Source of the DNA: Cylindrotheca closterium
Taxonomy: Eukaryota > Bacillariophyta > Bacillariophyceae > Bacillariales > Bacillariaceae
Reading direction: 5' to 3'
Assembly: GCA_933822405.4 (NCBI GenBank)
Contig: CAKOGP040002424.1
Location: 62,001-126,000, forward strand
DNA length: 64,000 bases
The position numbers and the translations under genes were made by a program. The stretch's first letter is position 1. Every line of letters begins with the position of its first letter. Below the pieces are notes generated by a model that was not told the DNA's origin, did not search any database, and saw only the letters and a program-made list of their open reading frames with translations. Below, in pieces: positions 14,194 through 25,705 of the stretch.

Positions 14194-14221
14194 AATAATA
14201 TAATATAATATAATATATATA
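14194..14221. repeat. AT-rich simple repeat (TAATA/TATA)
   Basis: A run of AATAATATAATATAATATA type lies between the release-factor start and the coiled-coil gene's stop. It is simple-sequence DNA. Confidence 0.8.
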
Positions 14222-14270
14222 TCCAATGGTGTGTCTTTACCTTTTAATCGAGCTTGGTTATCTCTAAAGA

Positions 14271-15914
14271 CTAGTCATTCCCTCTAACTAGTTTGTTTTC
14301 CAAAAAGCCGCACAATGATTCCAGTTCATTGATGTCTTTGGTCTGTCGTTCAATCTTGAACTCGACCGACTGACAATATTGTCGAGTCATGGCCTCCAGA
14401 TGAACATCTTCATTATTATCATCTTCCGTCAACGAGGTTACCGTGGATACATTCAGATCCTCACTTCTCCACCACTGGCCTCCCAAATTCAATCTCTCTC
14501 CACTTTCCTTGAGAAGATTCACCACTGGTTCCAAATCACTGGACAATGGCGGCGGCGGCTTGGGTGGAGGAGTCGATGGCAACCGCCGTGGCGATGGCAT
14601 GGAATCTTCCAGTCCCAATTGTTCCAGGCGTTCTCGGAATCGTCGTCGTTTCTCTGCCGATTTGGCAGGTGTGAAATCCATCATGACCACTCCATTTTCA
14701 GTTGTAGTTTTGGGAGACGCCGCCGCGTGCTTCATTAGTAGCTGGCGACCCGCTGCCACCATGGAACGGGGTGTCAGCGAGCGTGGTGAATTATCAATAG
14801 CAATAGTAGTAGCAATAGTAGTAGGAGTACCAATTGGTGGCCGAGGAGGTGGTGGGGGCGGAGGAGGAGTTTGATCGGCAAATCGTACCGATCGCTTGGA
14901 CGGGGATGGTGACTTGCCCGACTTTAATTGTTCAAGCTCATAAAGAGCTCGTTGGAGTGCCATTTCCATTTCGTCTCGTTTTTCCGCACTCTCCTTGGCC
15001 AAATCCAAAGCTAGTTGGGCGTCGTCTTCGGCAGCTTGTAATCGAAGATTGGACTGCCGAAGTTCATGTTCCAGCTCGTGTCGGTTTTGGATTCCTTCCT
15101 TCAACTCCGTATCCACCGTCTTTTGCAAGGAATTCTTTTGTTGCTCAAGTTCCCTATTTTTGGATCGCATGGTTTCAAGCGCGGTCTTGGTTTGAAGATG
15201 CATTCGTTGTTCCGACTTTAAGGCTTGCTTGGCCCGTTCAAGTTCAATGTTCATGGTCAAAACGTCATCGGCATGTGACTGAGCTATCCGTTCCCGCGTG
15301 GTGGGACTCTTGTAGATTTGTCGCGCCTTTCTCCGTTGTTGCTCGGCACTTGATGAAGCTTCTGTGGCACTGTCCTTGTTGGCCAAGGGTGTTGCGGGAC
15401 TGCTATCAATGATGGCATCCATTTCATCGTCATCAAAGGAACCACTTTCCTTGGATTCTAAATCCATATTGTTGTTGTTGTTGTTGTTGTTGTAGGCTAC
15501 TGGACGAGTGGTCCTTCTTGGAGAAGGAGTATCATTAATATTGATATGGAGAGTAGAAGCTACCGAGTCAGAGGTCGGCTCAATCATACCAAATCCAAAA
15601 CCAAAGGGGGCTTCCGTCTTTTTGGGAAAGGATCGTGTCATGTAGCGCCGAGCAATTTCAGATGCCGCACGAGCATTCTTACGCGCTGTCTCAGCATCTC
15701 GAGCTGCATCGGCTGCACAATTATTCATTTCCGTACACGTAATATCTAGCATTTGAATCAAGTCGGCAGCCTCTTTCATGGGTGACATGGGAGCCGCATG
15801 GATGGTGGTCGTGGTGGTGGTTGGTGTTTCATCGTTGTCATGATCGTCCTTGTTCTCAGAAGTCATGGCGGCGGCTTCTTCCGACATGGTCTGTTGCAAC
15901 CTTTTATGCTTCAA
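14271..15914 (-). CDS. Coiled-coil protein of unknown function
   Basis: A single exon of 547 aa (an alternative start is Met10 at 15887). Residues 1-60 are Thr/Asp-rich. A conserved-looking Ala-rich helix follows (about 50-90: AADLIQMLDITCTEMNNCAADAARDAETARKNARAASEIA, quoted in two overlapping parts). Residues about 200-330 form a long heptad-like coiled coil (ERAKQALKSEQRMHLQTKTA, ESAEKRDEMEMALQRALYEL). Proline-rich blocks (PPPPPPPPRPP, PPPKPPPPLS) follow, then a C-terminal segment SVEFKIERQTKDINELESLC. An Asn8 run is encoded by a (TTG)n microsatellite. It is not recognised as a known family; a cytoskeletal or scaffold role is only a guess. Confidence 0.75.
   Translation of the reverse strand: MKHKRLQQTMSEEAAAMTSENKDDHDNDETPTTTTTTIHAAPMSPMKEAADLIQMLDITCTEMNNCAADAARDAETARKNARAASEIARRYMTRSFPKKTEAPFGFGFGMIEPTSDSVASTLHININDTPSPRRTTRPVAYNNNNNNNNMDLESKESGSFDDDEMDAIIDSSPATPLANKDSATEASSSAEQQRRKARQIYKSPTTRERIAQSHADDVLTMNIELERAKQALKSEQRMHLQTKTALETMRSKNRELEQQKNSLQKTVDTELKEGIQNRHELEHELRQSNLRLQAAEDDAQLALDLAKESAEKRDEMEMALQRALYELEQLKSGKSPSPSKRSVRFADQTPPPPPPPPRPPIGTPTTIATTIAIDNSPRSLTPRSMVAAGRQLLMKHAAASPKTTTENGVVMMDFTPAKSAEKRRRFRERLEQLGLEDSMPSPRRLPSTPPPKPPPPLSSDLEPVVNLLKESGERLNLGGQWWRSEDLNVSTVTSLTEDDNNEDVHLEAMTRQYCQSVEFKIERQTKDINELESLCGFLENKLVRGND
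15469..15492. repeat. (TTG/CAA)n microsatellite inside a coding region
   Basis: Eight tandem triplets encode an Asn run in the coiled-coil protein on the minus strand. Confidence 0.9.
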
Positions 15915-17428
15915 TTATGGACGTATCAAAGTAATGTCAGTAGTTACAGTATATTATGCAATCCCCCTCTATTCTTTCCAATCGATGCAGCAACAAGCAT
16001 CAGTCATTGGCTGTTTGGAATTGTGTTTTTTCAAAACCATCGACGACGTGAGAAGAGTTTTAGCCACGGCTGTCTGTCAGACCATCGGTTGAAATGGTAA
16101 GGTTCATTCAAATAATCGAATGAATCAATCAATCAATCGGTGATTCACAGAGTGAGTCGATTGCATTGATGATGATTCACAATCCCAGTACCAGTACAAC
16201 TTTGAACGCTACAGTAGTATTTCTTTTCTGATGATCTACAATGGATACTTTAATATATAGAACTATACAAAAGGGCTGATCAGGCAGGCAGCTGATGCCG
16301 CAACGGGCAAGTACGATCATACCTGTAGTCCGCGTGCTGCTGCATTCATCTTGACGACTTGCGTTTTGTACCATGTACCAGCAGGACGACATGCATCTTG
16401 CATATCCCACATCCATGGCATCGGTAGATGAACAAGGATCCCTTCACTATTTTTTATCTTCTTTGGAAAGACAGTAGGAGACAAACGAAATTTCATCGTT
16501 TCCAGGAGACCGCTATCCTGATAGAAGCATTCTGAATTCATTCGATCAACGACAAGACTCCACCATACGTACTTCTCGATCTCCAGCGTCTCTTCCTCCA
16601 TCGATAGAGAGACCAAAGAGAAGTATTGGTATCATTTTCAACTTTATTGGTTTGATGTCTCCTCGCTTGGCCAGGCAGGGGGTCCTTCTCAATGCAATTA
16701 TGTCGAATACAAATTTACAGTTGTTTCGCATCCTTCGTTCTTGTCTTCTTCAAGTCCGTGTCAACTCGTTCGACATGATTTCTCGTGAATTGATTTTTGT
16801 TTCTTGTTCGTCAGATATGGGAACACGTACAAATCCCTCAGAGCTGGCATCGAGGTCATGATGTAAGTAAAGCAGTCCGTGCTCGTCCTTGGAATCTGCC
16901 TCCTCAAGAAGAACGCTCAGCAAGACGTCGTGATGCTTCCAAAACGAGAACCACTGTGGCAACAAGACGGAATGATGGCAGCGAGTTCAATGTGCTGACA
17001 TGGTGTGTTGAATACCGCAAGTCATGAAGACCTGGATGCTTTCAAGAAGAGCAACATACATATGACGGTAACCACAAATGACGACAAAAGATACCACGGT
17101 GTTTTCTGCAGATCCGAAGCGCGCTTTTGGTCAGAATTTCATACCATCTGTTTCAGACGAGTCGACCCACCAATCAACTTCCAGCACGGCATTTGACGAG
17201 CAACGTCACACAACTTTTGACACGCACGTGCGATCCGAAAACACTCAAATCGAATCTCATTGGTGTCTTTTTGTCGTCCAACCCACATTTTTCTTGTTCG
17301 GTTGTTACGCTAAACACGTCACAATCTTTTACCTCCGTCGTTGTTGTCATCTCTTGTTGCAACACCACCTTTGGTTCTATCCATAAACACAAATCCTACC
17401 TTTCTATCCTACAACATACCAATTAATC
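15915..17428. other. Poorly resolved 1.5-kb interval upstream of FBPase
   Basis: No recognised gene is present. Short protein-like frames exist on both strands, at 16317-16601 (minus) and about 16797-17027 (plus), but neither gives a convincing complete model. A GTACCAGTAC motif lies at 16188-16197. The right end must contain the FBPase promoter and 5' UTR. Confidence 0.5.
16317..16601 (-). CDS. Possible hypothetical protein exon
   Basis: From the in-frame ATG (MEEETLEIEKYVWWSLVVDR) this frame has protein-like composition, including HLPMPWMWDMQDACRPAGTW and TQVVKMNAAARGLQ. It then meets a plausible donor (CTACAG then GTATGA), so further exons may lie to the left. No family is recognised, and upstream exons could not be joined with confidence. 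It could equally be a chance open frame in a long spacer. Confidence 0.3.
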   Translation of the reverse strand: MEEETLEIEKYVWWSLVVDRMNSECFYQDSGLLETMKFRLSPTVFPKKIKNSEGILVHLPMPWMWDMQDACRPAGTWYKTQVVKMNAAARGLQV

Positions 17429-18589
17429 ATGCCTGTTGATACCCAAAATCAATTCGATGCCGTAAGTGATTGCCAAAGCGAAACGTGAAACCGCAAACGA
17501 TGAATTCCAAAATCTGATCAAACTCTAATCGTCGTTTGCGTTCATCTTTTTTCTTCTTCTTCTTGTTCTTCTTTCAAATCACAGGATGCCTTGACTCTGA
17601 ACCGTTTCGTCATGGCCAACACCCATGACCACGACTTGGTCATTCTCATGAATGCCATTGCTACCTCCTGTAAGCTCATCACTTCGGCCGTCCAACGTGC
17701 TGGTGTCGCCAAGTTGTACGGTTTGGCCGGAGAAGTCAACTCGACCGGTGATGACCAAAAGAAGTTGGACGTCTTGAGTAATGACATGATGATCAACGCA
17801 TTGGTCAACTCGGGTGTCTGCGCTGTTTTGGTGTCGGAAGAAAATGAGGAGCCAATTATTGTCCCACCTGGACGATCCGGAAAATTCTGCGTTGCCTTTG
17901 ATCCTTTGGACGGGTCGTCCAACATTGACTGTAACGTCAGTGTCGGAACCATCTTTTCTGTGTACGAACGCAGACCTGGATCCAACGGAACCGTCGAGGA
18001 CTTGTTGCGAAACGGAGGTTCGTGCTTGTGCGCCGGATACGTCGCATACTCGTCTGCCGTCGAAATGGTCTTTACCTTCAAGGGCGGAGACGTTCACGGA
18101 TTCTGCTTGGACAGTACCATCGGAGAATTTGTCCACACTCGTAACAAGATGGTTTTCCCAGAAGATGGTGGCAAGAGAATCTACTCTGCCAACGAGGGTA
18201 ACTCGATCCACTGGGACCAACCCATCAAGGATGCTGTCGAATTGTTCAAGTCCGGTGAGAAGGCATATGCCGCCAGATACGTCGGATCCATGGTTGCCGA
18301 CATTCACCGTACCATCCTTTACGGAGGAATCTACCTGTACCCCGCCGACAACAAGTCTCCCAAGGGTAAGCTTAGATTGCTCTACGAAGGAATCCCAATG
18401 GCCATGATTATCGAACAAGCCGGAGGAATCGCGTCCACCGGTATGTTTGAAGGAAAGATTCAAAGTGTCATTGACTTGGTGCCAGACGCCATTCATGCCA
18501 AGTGCCCCATCATCATGGGTGGAAAGAGAGACGTTCAAGTGGTCTATGACCAATACAAGAAGGCCGGAGTAGATGTCCCTACTTTGTAA
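17429..18589 (+). CDS. Fructose-1,6-bisphosphatase, cytosolic type
   Basis: Two exons: 17429-17461 (11 codons, MPVDTQNQFDA) and 17585-18589 (345 aa in total). The metal/phosphate signature is DPLDGSSNIDCNVSVGTIFS, and the active-site/substrate region is YGGIYLYPADNKSPKGKLRL, followed by LLYEGIPMAMIIEQAGG. There is no signal or transit peptide and no clear redox-regulatory cysteine insertion as in plastid FBPase, so a cytosolic gluconeogenic enzyme is likely. It hydrolyses fructose-1,6-bisphosphate to fructose-6-phosphate. The coding region has strongly preferred codons, suggesting high expression. Confidence 0.93.
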
Positions 18590-19146
18590 ATTTTGTGCTG
18601 ATGCCGCTGAAGCTGCAGGCTATACGCTCTCCCTGATGACATGACATAACTACGACTAGATAATAAAAAGCTGTTTTAATATTCTGAATCTTTCAACATA
18701 ATAATTGTATTCTACTGTGTCTTGTGGACGGTGATAAGGGATGAGGGGGTGTGACGAGTGGCGAGCAAGTCATTCGCTCCACCAGCCAGCCAGTTCGACA
18801 TGATTTCCCTCTGTCATGGTACCTGGTACAACGAGCTGTGAAGAGTACTTGCCATCCTTCAATGTGGCAATAGTAATAGTTTCACTCAGCTAAAATCAAA
18901 GATTATTTCTACCTGCAGTGTGAATATTGTCAGCGACTCAGTATTTTTATATTAAAAGCGCCTTTTTTTTTCTTTCAAGAAAAGTGGACAGACGAAATTA
19001 GCTTCAACAAGTCGTAGGCCACTGGGGTCCTTGAACAGTTCCTTCGGTTCCTACTGTAACTGTTCGTCAGCTATTTGGATGCAACAATTCATTGAGAAAC
19101 TTGTTTGATAGTCTCGAGACCTGTACCGTCATCTTGCGCAAAAAGT
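18590..19146. other. Convergent 3' spacer after FBPase
   Basis: This is a gene-free interval with an AT-rich 3' flank and GGTACCTGGTACA at 18819-18831. A short minus-strand frame near 19067-19339 overlaps the last exon of the next gene and is not supported as a separate gene. Confidence 0.55.
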
Positions 19147-22100
19147 TCAAGCAAGGTGAGCCTGCGGGATTTTCTTGTGGACTTTGTTGCGCTCCTTTTT
19201 TGTCAAAGCTCGAGGGCAATATGTGGGTTCCGTATCTCGCAACGTCTTGATGAACATGCTTGCATCTTGGTGGTGATCTTTCCAGGAGGCCGTAACCGCA
19301 ATGGGGAAAACTGCATTTGCCATAACGGCCAAGTTCCAAATCTAGGATTATTTTTCAAGTCGCAAATCTCCAGTTTCCAATCGACTCCAAATGCCTGGTT
19401 GCACCTTGTCTTCAATAACATTGACAGCGACCAACACTTGGTTTTCTTCCGAGTAACCCTGTCGAGCCTGCTGCAATCGAAACAAACTAGGTTCCCCGCT
19501 CTTCATGGCGACTTCAACACCCCGCTTCAGCAATTCTTCCAAACGAGAATGCATCGAAGAATCATCCACCAAATATTCTAGTGTCCATCTGGCAAGTGCT
19601 TTCAACACATCCTCGGGGGCAGACTGACCAATCACAAAATCTAGCAATTTGAGCATTTGGGCATCGTTGCCCTTCAAATCGTCTTTGACCTTCCAGTGTT
19701 CAAATAGGGAATACAACTCGTCTGAAACAGTAATAGCATCACGGCAATTTTCAATCTCACTCGAGGACATGTCTTGAAACAGTTTCAATACTCGTTTCAG
19801 GAGCTTGAATCCATTGCTTTCTTCGGTTCCATTTTCGGTGCTGGCTGCATTCAGGGCTTTCAATGCCACGATTCGCAATTCAGTCAAAACCACTTCAGAA
19901 ATGTTGGTACGTCGAAGCAATTTCTTAGAGTCAAGAATTTCAGTACCGAGGTCGAGTGCCAGCTCATGCTCTTCTGCCTTCATGCTCAGCTTCAACAGTG
20001 TCTCCAAATCTCGACGATAGGATAAATGGTCGCTTGATGAACGAGCCGCAACACGGAAAAAGTTGTCTCGCCGTTTGGCCACTTTGCCATTCTTTTGATC
20101 GATTCCGGACGGTAGGATTCCAATGGACCACTCGCACCATTCTTTCACTATTGCTCTATCCGCACGGGCGGACTCGTTTCCTTGCTGTGGATGTAGTAAC
20201 ATTGAAAGATATTCATAATAATAGTCCATCAGCCAACTCTCATCCTCCGTCATTTGTAGTCTGGTGTCGGGTTTGTCAATGTTCAAGCAAGCTTTTCGCA
20301 CTTGCCACGGCCGTAAATCTGGGTATGCGGAAACACACATGTTTCGAATTAGATCTCGACGTTTTGTATTCTCCTTGAATCGAAGACAGTTCAGTAACTC
20401 GATTACAGCTGAGAGCTTTCGCTGTTGTGGAAAAAAGACAAATGGGTGAGCAATACGTTCACTTTATTGACAACTAACAGCGATGCTGACAAAAAAAACA
20501 ATGCTGAACTTACCATGTCATAAAATACCAAAGAACCAGCAGCCTTCATATGACGCATGGCTTCTCGATGAGTAGGGTCGCGCTTTGCCAATTTCAAGAG
20601 TTCCTTGATTGGAGTTGCAGCCTTGGCTGCAGCTGCCGAAGATAGACTCGTATGCAGCTGCAAGTATGCTCCATATTTCTGAATGAATGCTACTGCTTCT
20701 TTTTCGGCAGTCTTAATGTCTTTTTCTTCTCCATTCAGAAAGGGCTCGAGGAGGTTTTGCGTAAAGTAATACGTCACCAGAAAGCAGCTGTAGTGGGGTC
20801 AAGTCAGAAATCGCACCTGTCGATGCAGCAAATGACACAGTTTGAAATACTTACGTTTCTGATCTAGTTTCAATGTCCAACTCCTGATCCTCAATGATCT
20901 CACGGATATCTTTCGTTTTCGTTTTGGATTGCTTGCTGAGTAGACTTGGGGAAGAATCGAAACTATCATCCAGCGTCAAGTCATCGTCCTCCGAAGGAAC
21001 CGTCCCACCCGGGACAGGAGTACCAGTATCCCGTGGCCACAAAACACGCCTTTGCTCCCAGGACAATGGTCGAAATGATTCTAGCCACACTGGCAGTGCT
21101 TGGTTGAGTAGGTACTGATTGGCGAGCAAAACGTTGGTCCGTCGGGCCGTCTTGGACTTTCCTCCTGAAACCAAACTGGACTGGAAGCTTTGGCTCACTG
21201 ACGGTCCCAGAACTGTAATCTCGTCGGGTGCGGAAGTGGAAAGAATTGTCGTCAAATCAAACAGAACCGTGGTGATTTCTTCCGGTGGAATGACATAGGA
21301 TCGTTTATTCTTTTTCTTCATTATTTTTGTCATGTTCTCGCCGAACAGAAAGGATCCAAGTTCCTTGGTAATTGCCGAGCTAATATCCGCTTGTTGAGCA
21401 TCGTCGGGTGACTTTTCTTCTTCATCATTTTCTGTCTGTATCTTCTTTTCCATTTCCTTGATCGATTCTTCCAAAAATTGAATGACTTGCTTCTGCCAGA
21501 CATCATCCCGTGCCGCCAAACCCAGTAACAACTCATCCCCATCCACCCCATCCAAGGATCCAGAACCATCTTGCGAGCCGTCGTCATCACTATCGTCTTC
21601 GATTGGAGTCTCCATTTCATTGGCCCTCCCTGACCGAAGAGAAACTGTATCCATGACGTATCGCCTGCGGGCACTTGCCGAACTTCGGAGACTGAAATTG
21701 CTACTCCAAATTTTGAAGGATCGTAGATCCTTGCCCTTGTCCATATCTTCCATGGTAAAGGATAATACTTTGGCAAGTTTCATGACTCTTCTTCCGAGCT
21801 CCGTCCTTTCCGTCTGTGTCAAGCCAGCGAATTGGTCGTCGTCCATTTGGTCCATCATTTGTACCGCCTTTTTCATGAGCGTGGAAACCCGTTCGGACCA
21901 TTCAAAGAATTCACTGGTTAATCGTTCCGTGTCTTCTTTGGTTTCTGTCGCAATCGTCGATGCTATGATACTATTTGGGCTTTTCGACATCATGACATCG
22001 TTCTCTGGTGGTTCCTCGTCTTCTTCTTCGTCGTCGTCATCGTCCTCCCCGTCTTCTTCTTTGATCACTCCTGTCACTCCCTTTTTCTTTTCAAATTCTG

Positions 22101-23094
22101 GCAAATACGGTTGGGTGTATAGCAAAGGAGCTCCACTCAGCTGATCGGCCATTGGAAAGAGGGAAAACATTTCATTCGCCGGATCCAGCATTCCTTCAGT
22201 TTGTCCTAGCGCCATTTTCTTGAATTCTTCCTCCTCTTCGTGCTTCTGAAGGGCTTTGAGTCCGCTTTTGGAGGATTCGAATCGCAGTCGTAATACTTTT
22301 TGGTATCTACCATCCTTGCCTGGTGTACTAAGCGGACTCAATCCCCCCATGAGCTTGTCAATGGGCAATTGAAGTAAGGAAACATTGCCAATGGACAACA
22401 AAATGTCCCCTCGTTGAATTATTCCCGTGAGTTGAGCGGGCGACGCCCGACCATCGGCCAAAGTCGCCATTTTTTGGACAATGACTCGTCCACGCACAAC
22501 GGTCAACTTCATACCAAGAGATACGTCTCCATACTCATCGTCCGAGTCGTCCGTATTACTACTTTTAGACGGTGTTCCTTTCCGAACGGCCCTCCGTATC
22601 AAGGTGGTTTCGTATTGATTCTTGGGCAGTGGTGGGAAAGTAGTCTTCTCAGATGGTTGGAGGTCATTGATGGGAGCGATTCGGACTTTTCTCCCTCTTT
22701 TCCGCGTTTTGTAGGATATCGAAGACATGGATTTGTTGTGACCACCGCTCCGTCGTTTGTTGCTGCTTTTTATCTTCTTTTGGTCGACTCCTTCTCCGTT
22801 GGCAGCCGCGTCCATTTCCAAAACTACCACGGGCTCATTCGTGTCTTCTTCTTCTTTTCGAATTACAGCAGCAGCAACAGCAGCAGCAACAGCAGCGTCA
22901 CCTACTTCCTGTGGCAAATGGGTGGCACTCTGCGGATTCGACACTTCATCGTCCTCATTTTCATTATTTTCATTAGTGCCGTCCTCTTGGATGGTAGCTG
23001 GACTTGTGCTCTCCGTTTCCGGCATCCTTTGATCCAAGGAGGAATTTTGAGTAGTGTTGGCTTTCACGGGAGTATCCGCCTCATGGCTGTCCAT
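19147..23094 (-). CDS. Large acidic PDZ-like domain protein
   Basis: Proposed exons: 23094-20855, 20787-20514, 20421-19405 and 19341-19147 (1241 aa). If the 63-nt last intron is retained, the protein ends at 19348 (1195 aa). Residues 1-120 are acidic and low-complexity, followed by a basic patch (SYKTRKRGRKVRI). A PDZ-like fold spans about 195-280 (LGMKLTVVRGRVIVQKM, SPAQLTGIIQRGDILLSIGN). The middle region is strongly acidic and helical. The last third is an alpha-helical, repeat-like region (HELALDLGTEILDSKKLLRR). There is no membrane segment. PDZ domains bind C-terminal peptides, so a scaffold role is inferred. It is head-to-head with the GPHR gene. Confidence 0.75.
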
Positions 23095-23425
23095 ACTATT
23101 GCTATGATGGATCTAATTATTGGGAAGGAGGTTCAAACTCCGAAACAACGAGGGTGAAATATGATGTCGACAACCGCGGAACCGGCCGACAATGATAAAA
23201 CGCCTAACTAAGTACGTTATGACACCTCCGATTAAAAAATACAACAAGAACTACCGCATGCCCTTTCTTCTGGTCGAATAAAATAAAGAGACGTTAGAAA
23301 AACGAACAACATTGAAAATGGGACTTCTTGATTCATTCCTTCATTTCTTCCTTCCATTCTCCGTTGCTCATCAATTTACACTACTGCAGCACTAGAAGAC
23401 GCAACTTAACAGTGACACAAATACT
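23095..23425. promoter_or_regulatory. Divergent promoter, PDZ-like / GPHR-like genes
   Basis: This is a 331-bp spacer between divergent ATGs. It is AT-rich around 23220-23300. No gene or specific motif was recognised. Confidence 0.5.
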
Positions 23426-25372
23426 ATGGACACAGCCTTGCTGGTGGCTTCCGCGTCACTTTCCGTCTACATTCCAGGATGCCGCATGTCCAACTTGCAT
23501 CACCAACGTTCCGAGTTGATTTCCAAATGCATCGCCATTGCCTTGTGCCTTGGTTTGTTTAGTTTGACAATCTTGGAAGCTGTTCCCGACTCACTTTTGA
23601 CATGGTTATCAACAGATCATGAGACGGCATCGGTTTGGAGTATTGCGCATGCTTATTGGATTCTACTTTGGTGTTTGGTCATTTTGATTTTGGTGGTTTT
23701 GCCTTCCTTGATGGGGATTTCACTGGCATATACGTTGTCTACTTCCTTCCGCTACTATTTCTTTACTACTGCTAGTAGTACTGGTGGTGGAGAGAAAGAT
23801 CCTTTTGGATTGGATCGATGTTGTCCTTGGTGGCTCAAGCTGATATTGCACATGATCAAGGGTATTTTCAGAAGATTTTTTCGATTGCTGTGTCGAGGAG
23901 TTGCCACCTTTTGTCCGTCTCGCCGTCCTTCATCCAAGAGATCCAGCAATGTCATTTTACCAATGACAATGACATCAAATAACAAGAGTAGTGAAAGTCT
24001 GGCAAGTTTGACGGGGGACAACAACCGAAGCTTGCCTGTTGTCAACACTACCATTACCACTACCACTACTGCTGCTTCTATCGGCGCCACCCTGCTGGGT
24101 GGTTTGGGTGGAATCCTCGTGGCACTCTTGGCCCTTCGAACCTTGGGACCCTTGGTGGTGCAACCAACATTGGATGATCATAATGCATTGCCCTTGGCCG
24201 TCTCGTGGCTATGTGGCTGGGGTCTATTAGTCTCTTCCATTCTCAATGGATTTGGAAGTGTTTCCATGCCGCATGCATCTTTGACGGGACTTTACTTGAA
24301 ACCAGTTCCGCCGGAAGTCATTGCCAAGTTGCAAGCCGAACGAGAAAGCGTCAGACAAACATTGGAATCCAAGCGTCAGAGCCTGAAGGAAGTCAATGTG
24401 ACAATCCCGTCGGCCACCTCCTCTGGAAATGTCTTTTCGCCAAAGACCACCAAAACCACCTTTTCCAACATGGGCGACGAACTTTCCAATCGTCGCAACA
24501 TTTTGCAAACCGAGATTGACTTTTTGGAAAATTTGTGCCACGAAATGGCCGAGGACATTGACGAACTGAAATATACACAAATACAGGCTGCAGCGGCCCG
24601 GACCACCATGGGTCGCATCCGATTTTCGGTGGGGGTCGTCTTTTCCATTATTTTGTTGATTCGGTTATTCTCGGCGGCGCTCAATATTTGGAGGAGTTAC
24701 ACTCAGAATATGGACCGCCAAAAACATTCGCAACCCGATTTGGTGACCTCCATTCTTGCCTTATTATTGGGTCACAACCTCGTGTCTTCGGAAAAGATTA
24801 CCATGTTGTCTCAAGTGATTTCACTGGCATTAACAGCCTTTCTGTCCTTCAGTCAAGTTCGGACATTTGTCAAGACAATGCATGTAGTGAATCGCAAACT
24901 GAATGGATTCTGTTCCAATGTTGTGTGTAGTACCAACCGACGAACAACAAAGCAACAACAACTAGAGGAACAAAAGAGCAGGAGTCATCATGCTGAACAA
25001 AATGGTGCCTTGTCATTATATGGGGGAGCCATGGGGTACTTGGCGATTCTAACTGGATGTTGTTATACCTTGACATGTATTGTTTCAATCAAGACCATGT
25101 TGCCCGATGAGTATTGCGTTGGGTTCGCCAAGGCCTTGGGAGGGTCCATGGACGTATTTACCATTCATACAGCAATGGTCAATGAGGTCTTTGCCACTTC
25201 GGCTGCCATCAGTGCGTCCGTTTTGGGTGTCTTGTTTGGGATTCAGCGGGACAATAACTTTCGGCATACTTCGACATCGACGTCGTCGTCGTCGTCAAAA
25301 GCCATTACCATGAATGGGACGTCCAGCACGACGTCCAGCACCAACAAGTATCGGGGTGCGGAAGCTTGCTAA
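23426..25372 (+). CDS. Golgi pH regulator / GTG-type polytopic membrane protein
   Basis: A single exon of 648 aa with several membrane segments: CIAIALCLGLFSLTILEAV, WILLWCLVILILVVLPSLMG, ATLLGGLGGILVALLALRTL and SVGVVFSIILLIRLFSAALN. The GPHR/ABA-GPCR family core is visible: LLVSSILNGFGSVSMPHASL, the central helical region LQAERESVRQTLESKRQSLK, then DLVTSILALLLGHNLVSSEK and ALTAFLSFSQVRTFVKTM. Family members are Golgi anion channels (animals) or GTG proteins (plants). A Ser/Thr/Asn-rich loop near residues 175-215 is an insertion. The Golgi location is inferred. Confidence 0.85.
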   Translation: MDTALLVASASLSVYIPGCRMSNLHHQRSELISKCIAIALCLGLFSLTILEAVPDSLLTWLSTDHETASVWSIAHAYWILLWCLVILILVVLPSLMGISLAYTLSTSFRYYFFTTASSTGGGEKDPFGLDRCCPWWLKLILHMIKGIFRRFFRLLCRGVATFCPSRRPSSKRSSNVILPMTMTSNNKSSESLASLTGDNNRSLPVVNTTITTTTTAASIGATLLGGLGGILVALLALRTLGPLVVQPTLDDHNALPLAVSWLCGWGLLVSSILNGFGSVSMPHASLTGLYLKPVPPEVIAKLQAERESVRQTLESKRQSLKEVNVTIPSATSSGNVFSPKTTKTTFSNMGDELSNRRNILQTEIDFLENLCHEMAEDIDELKYTQIQAAAARTTMGRIRFSVGVVFSIILLIRLFSAALNIWRSYTQNMDRQKHSQPDLVTSILALLLGHNLVSSEKITMLSQVISLALTAFLSFSQVRTFVKTMHVVNRKLNGFCSNVVCSTNRRTTKQQQLEEQKSRSHHAEQNGALSLYGGAMGYLAILTGCCYTLTCIVSIKTMLPDEYCVGFAKALGGSMDVFTIHTAMVNEVFATSAAISASVLGVLFGIQRDNNFRHTSTSTSSSSSKAITMNGTSSTTSSTNKYRGAEAC

Positions 25373-25705
25373 TTGGCGAGCTGGCCTGTGGGGGGAGGGG
25401 AGGGGAGCAATGGTGGAGCTCAAGGGGTTATTGAGGGTTCCATGCCATTGTAGAATAACACGAAACTATGTAGTAAGAAATAGTGAAGCTTTTTTTGTTC
25501 GGTTTGAATTAAAGGTCGTTCCTCTGGACTAATCTGACTAATCCAATAGCACTAAGATAGTCCCATCTCTATATTTTATGGATTTCGATGGAACATCTTG
25601 GATGTTCACTCTCCTTTTGACAGAAAACCGGATGACGATGACGGAACCTACCAGCACTTCTTGCGACTTTTGTGCATATCATTCATTCTACTGCACATAA
25701 GTCAC
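25373..25705. other. Spacer before 2OG oxygenase gene
   Basis: This same-strand spacer contains a G-rich run (GGGGGGAGGGGAGGGG near 25391). The oxygenase frame is open upstream of 25706, but no in-frame ATG was seen; an additional upstream exon is possible. Confidence 0.45.

Noticed and set aside
17579..18553. 324-codon open frame on the minus strand opposite FBPase
   Set aside because: It is antisense to a strongly conserved, codon-biased gene; the frame is open because of that codon bias and shows no family motif.
19067..19339. Separate 90-aa gene on the minus strand
   Set aside because: It overlaps the proposed last exon of the PDZ-like gene in another frame and shows no recognisable motif.
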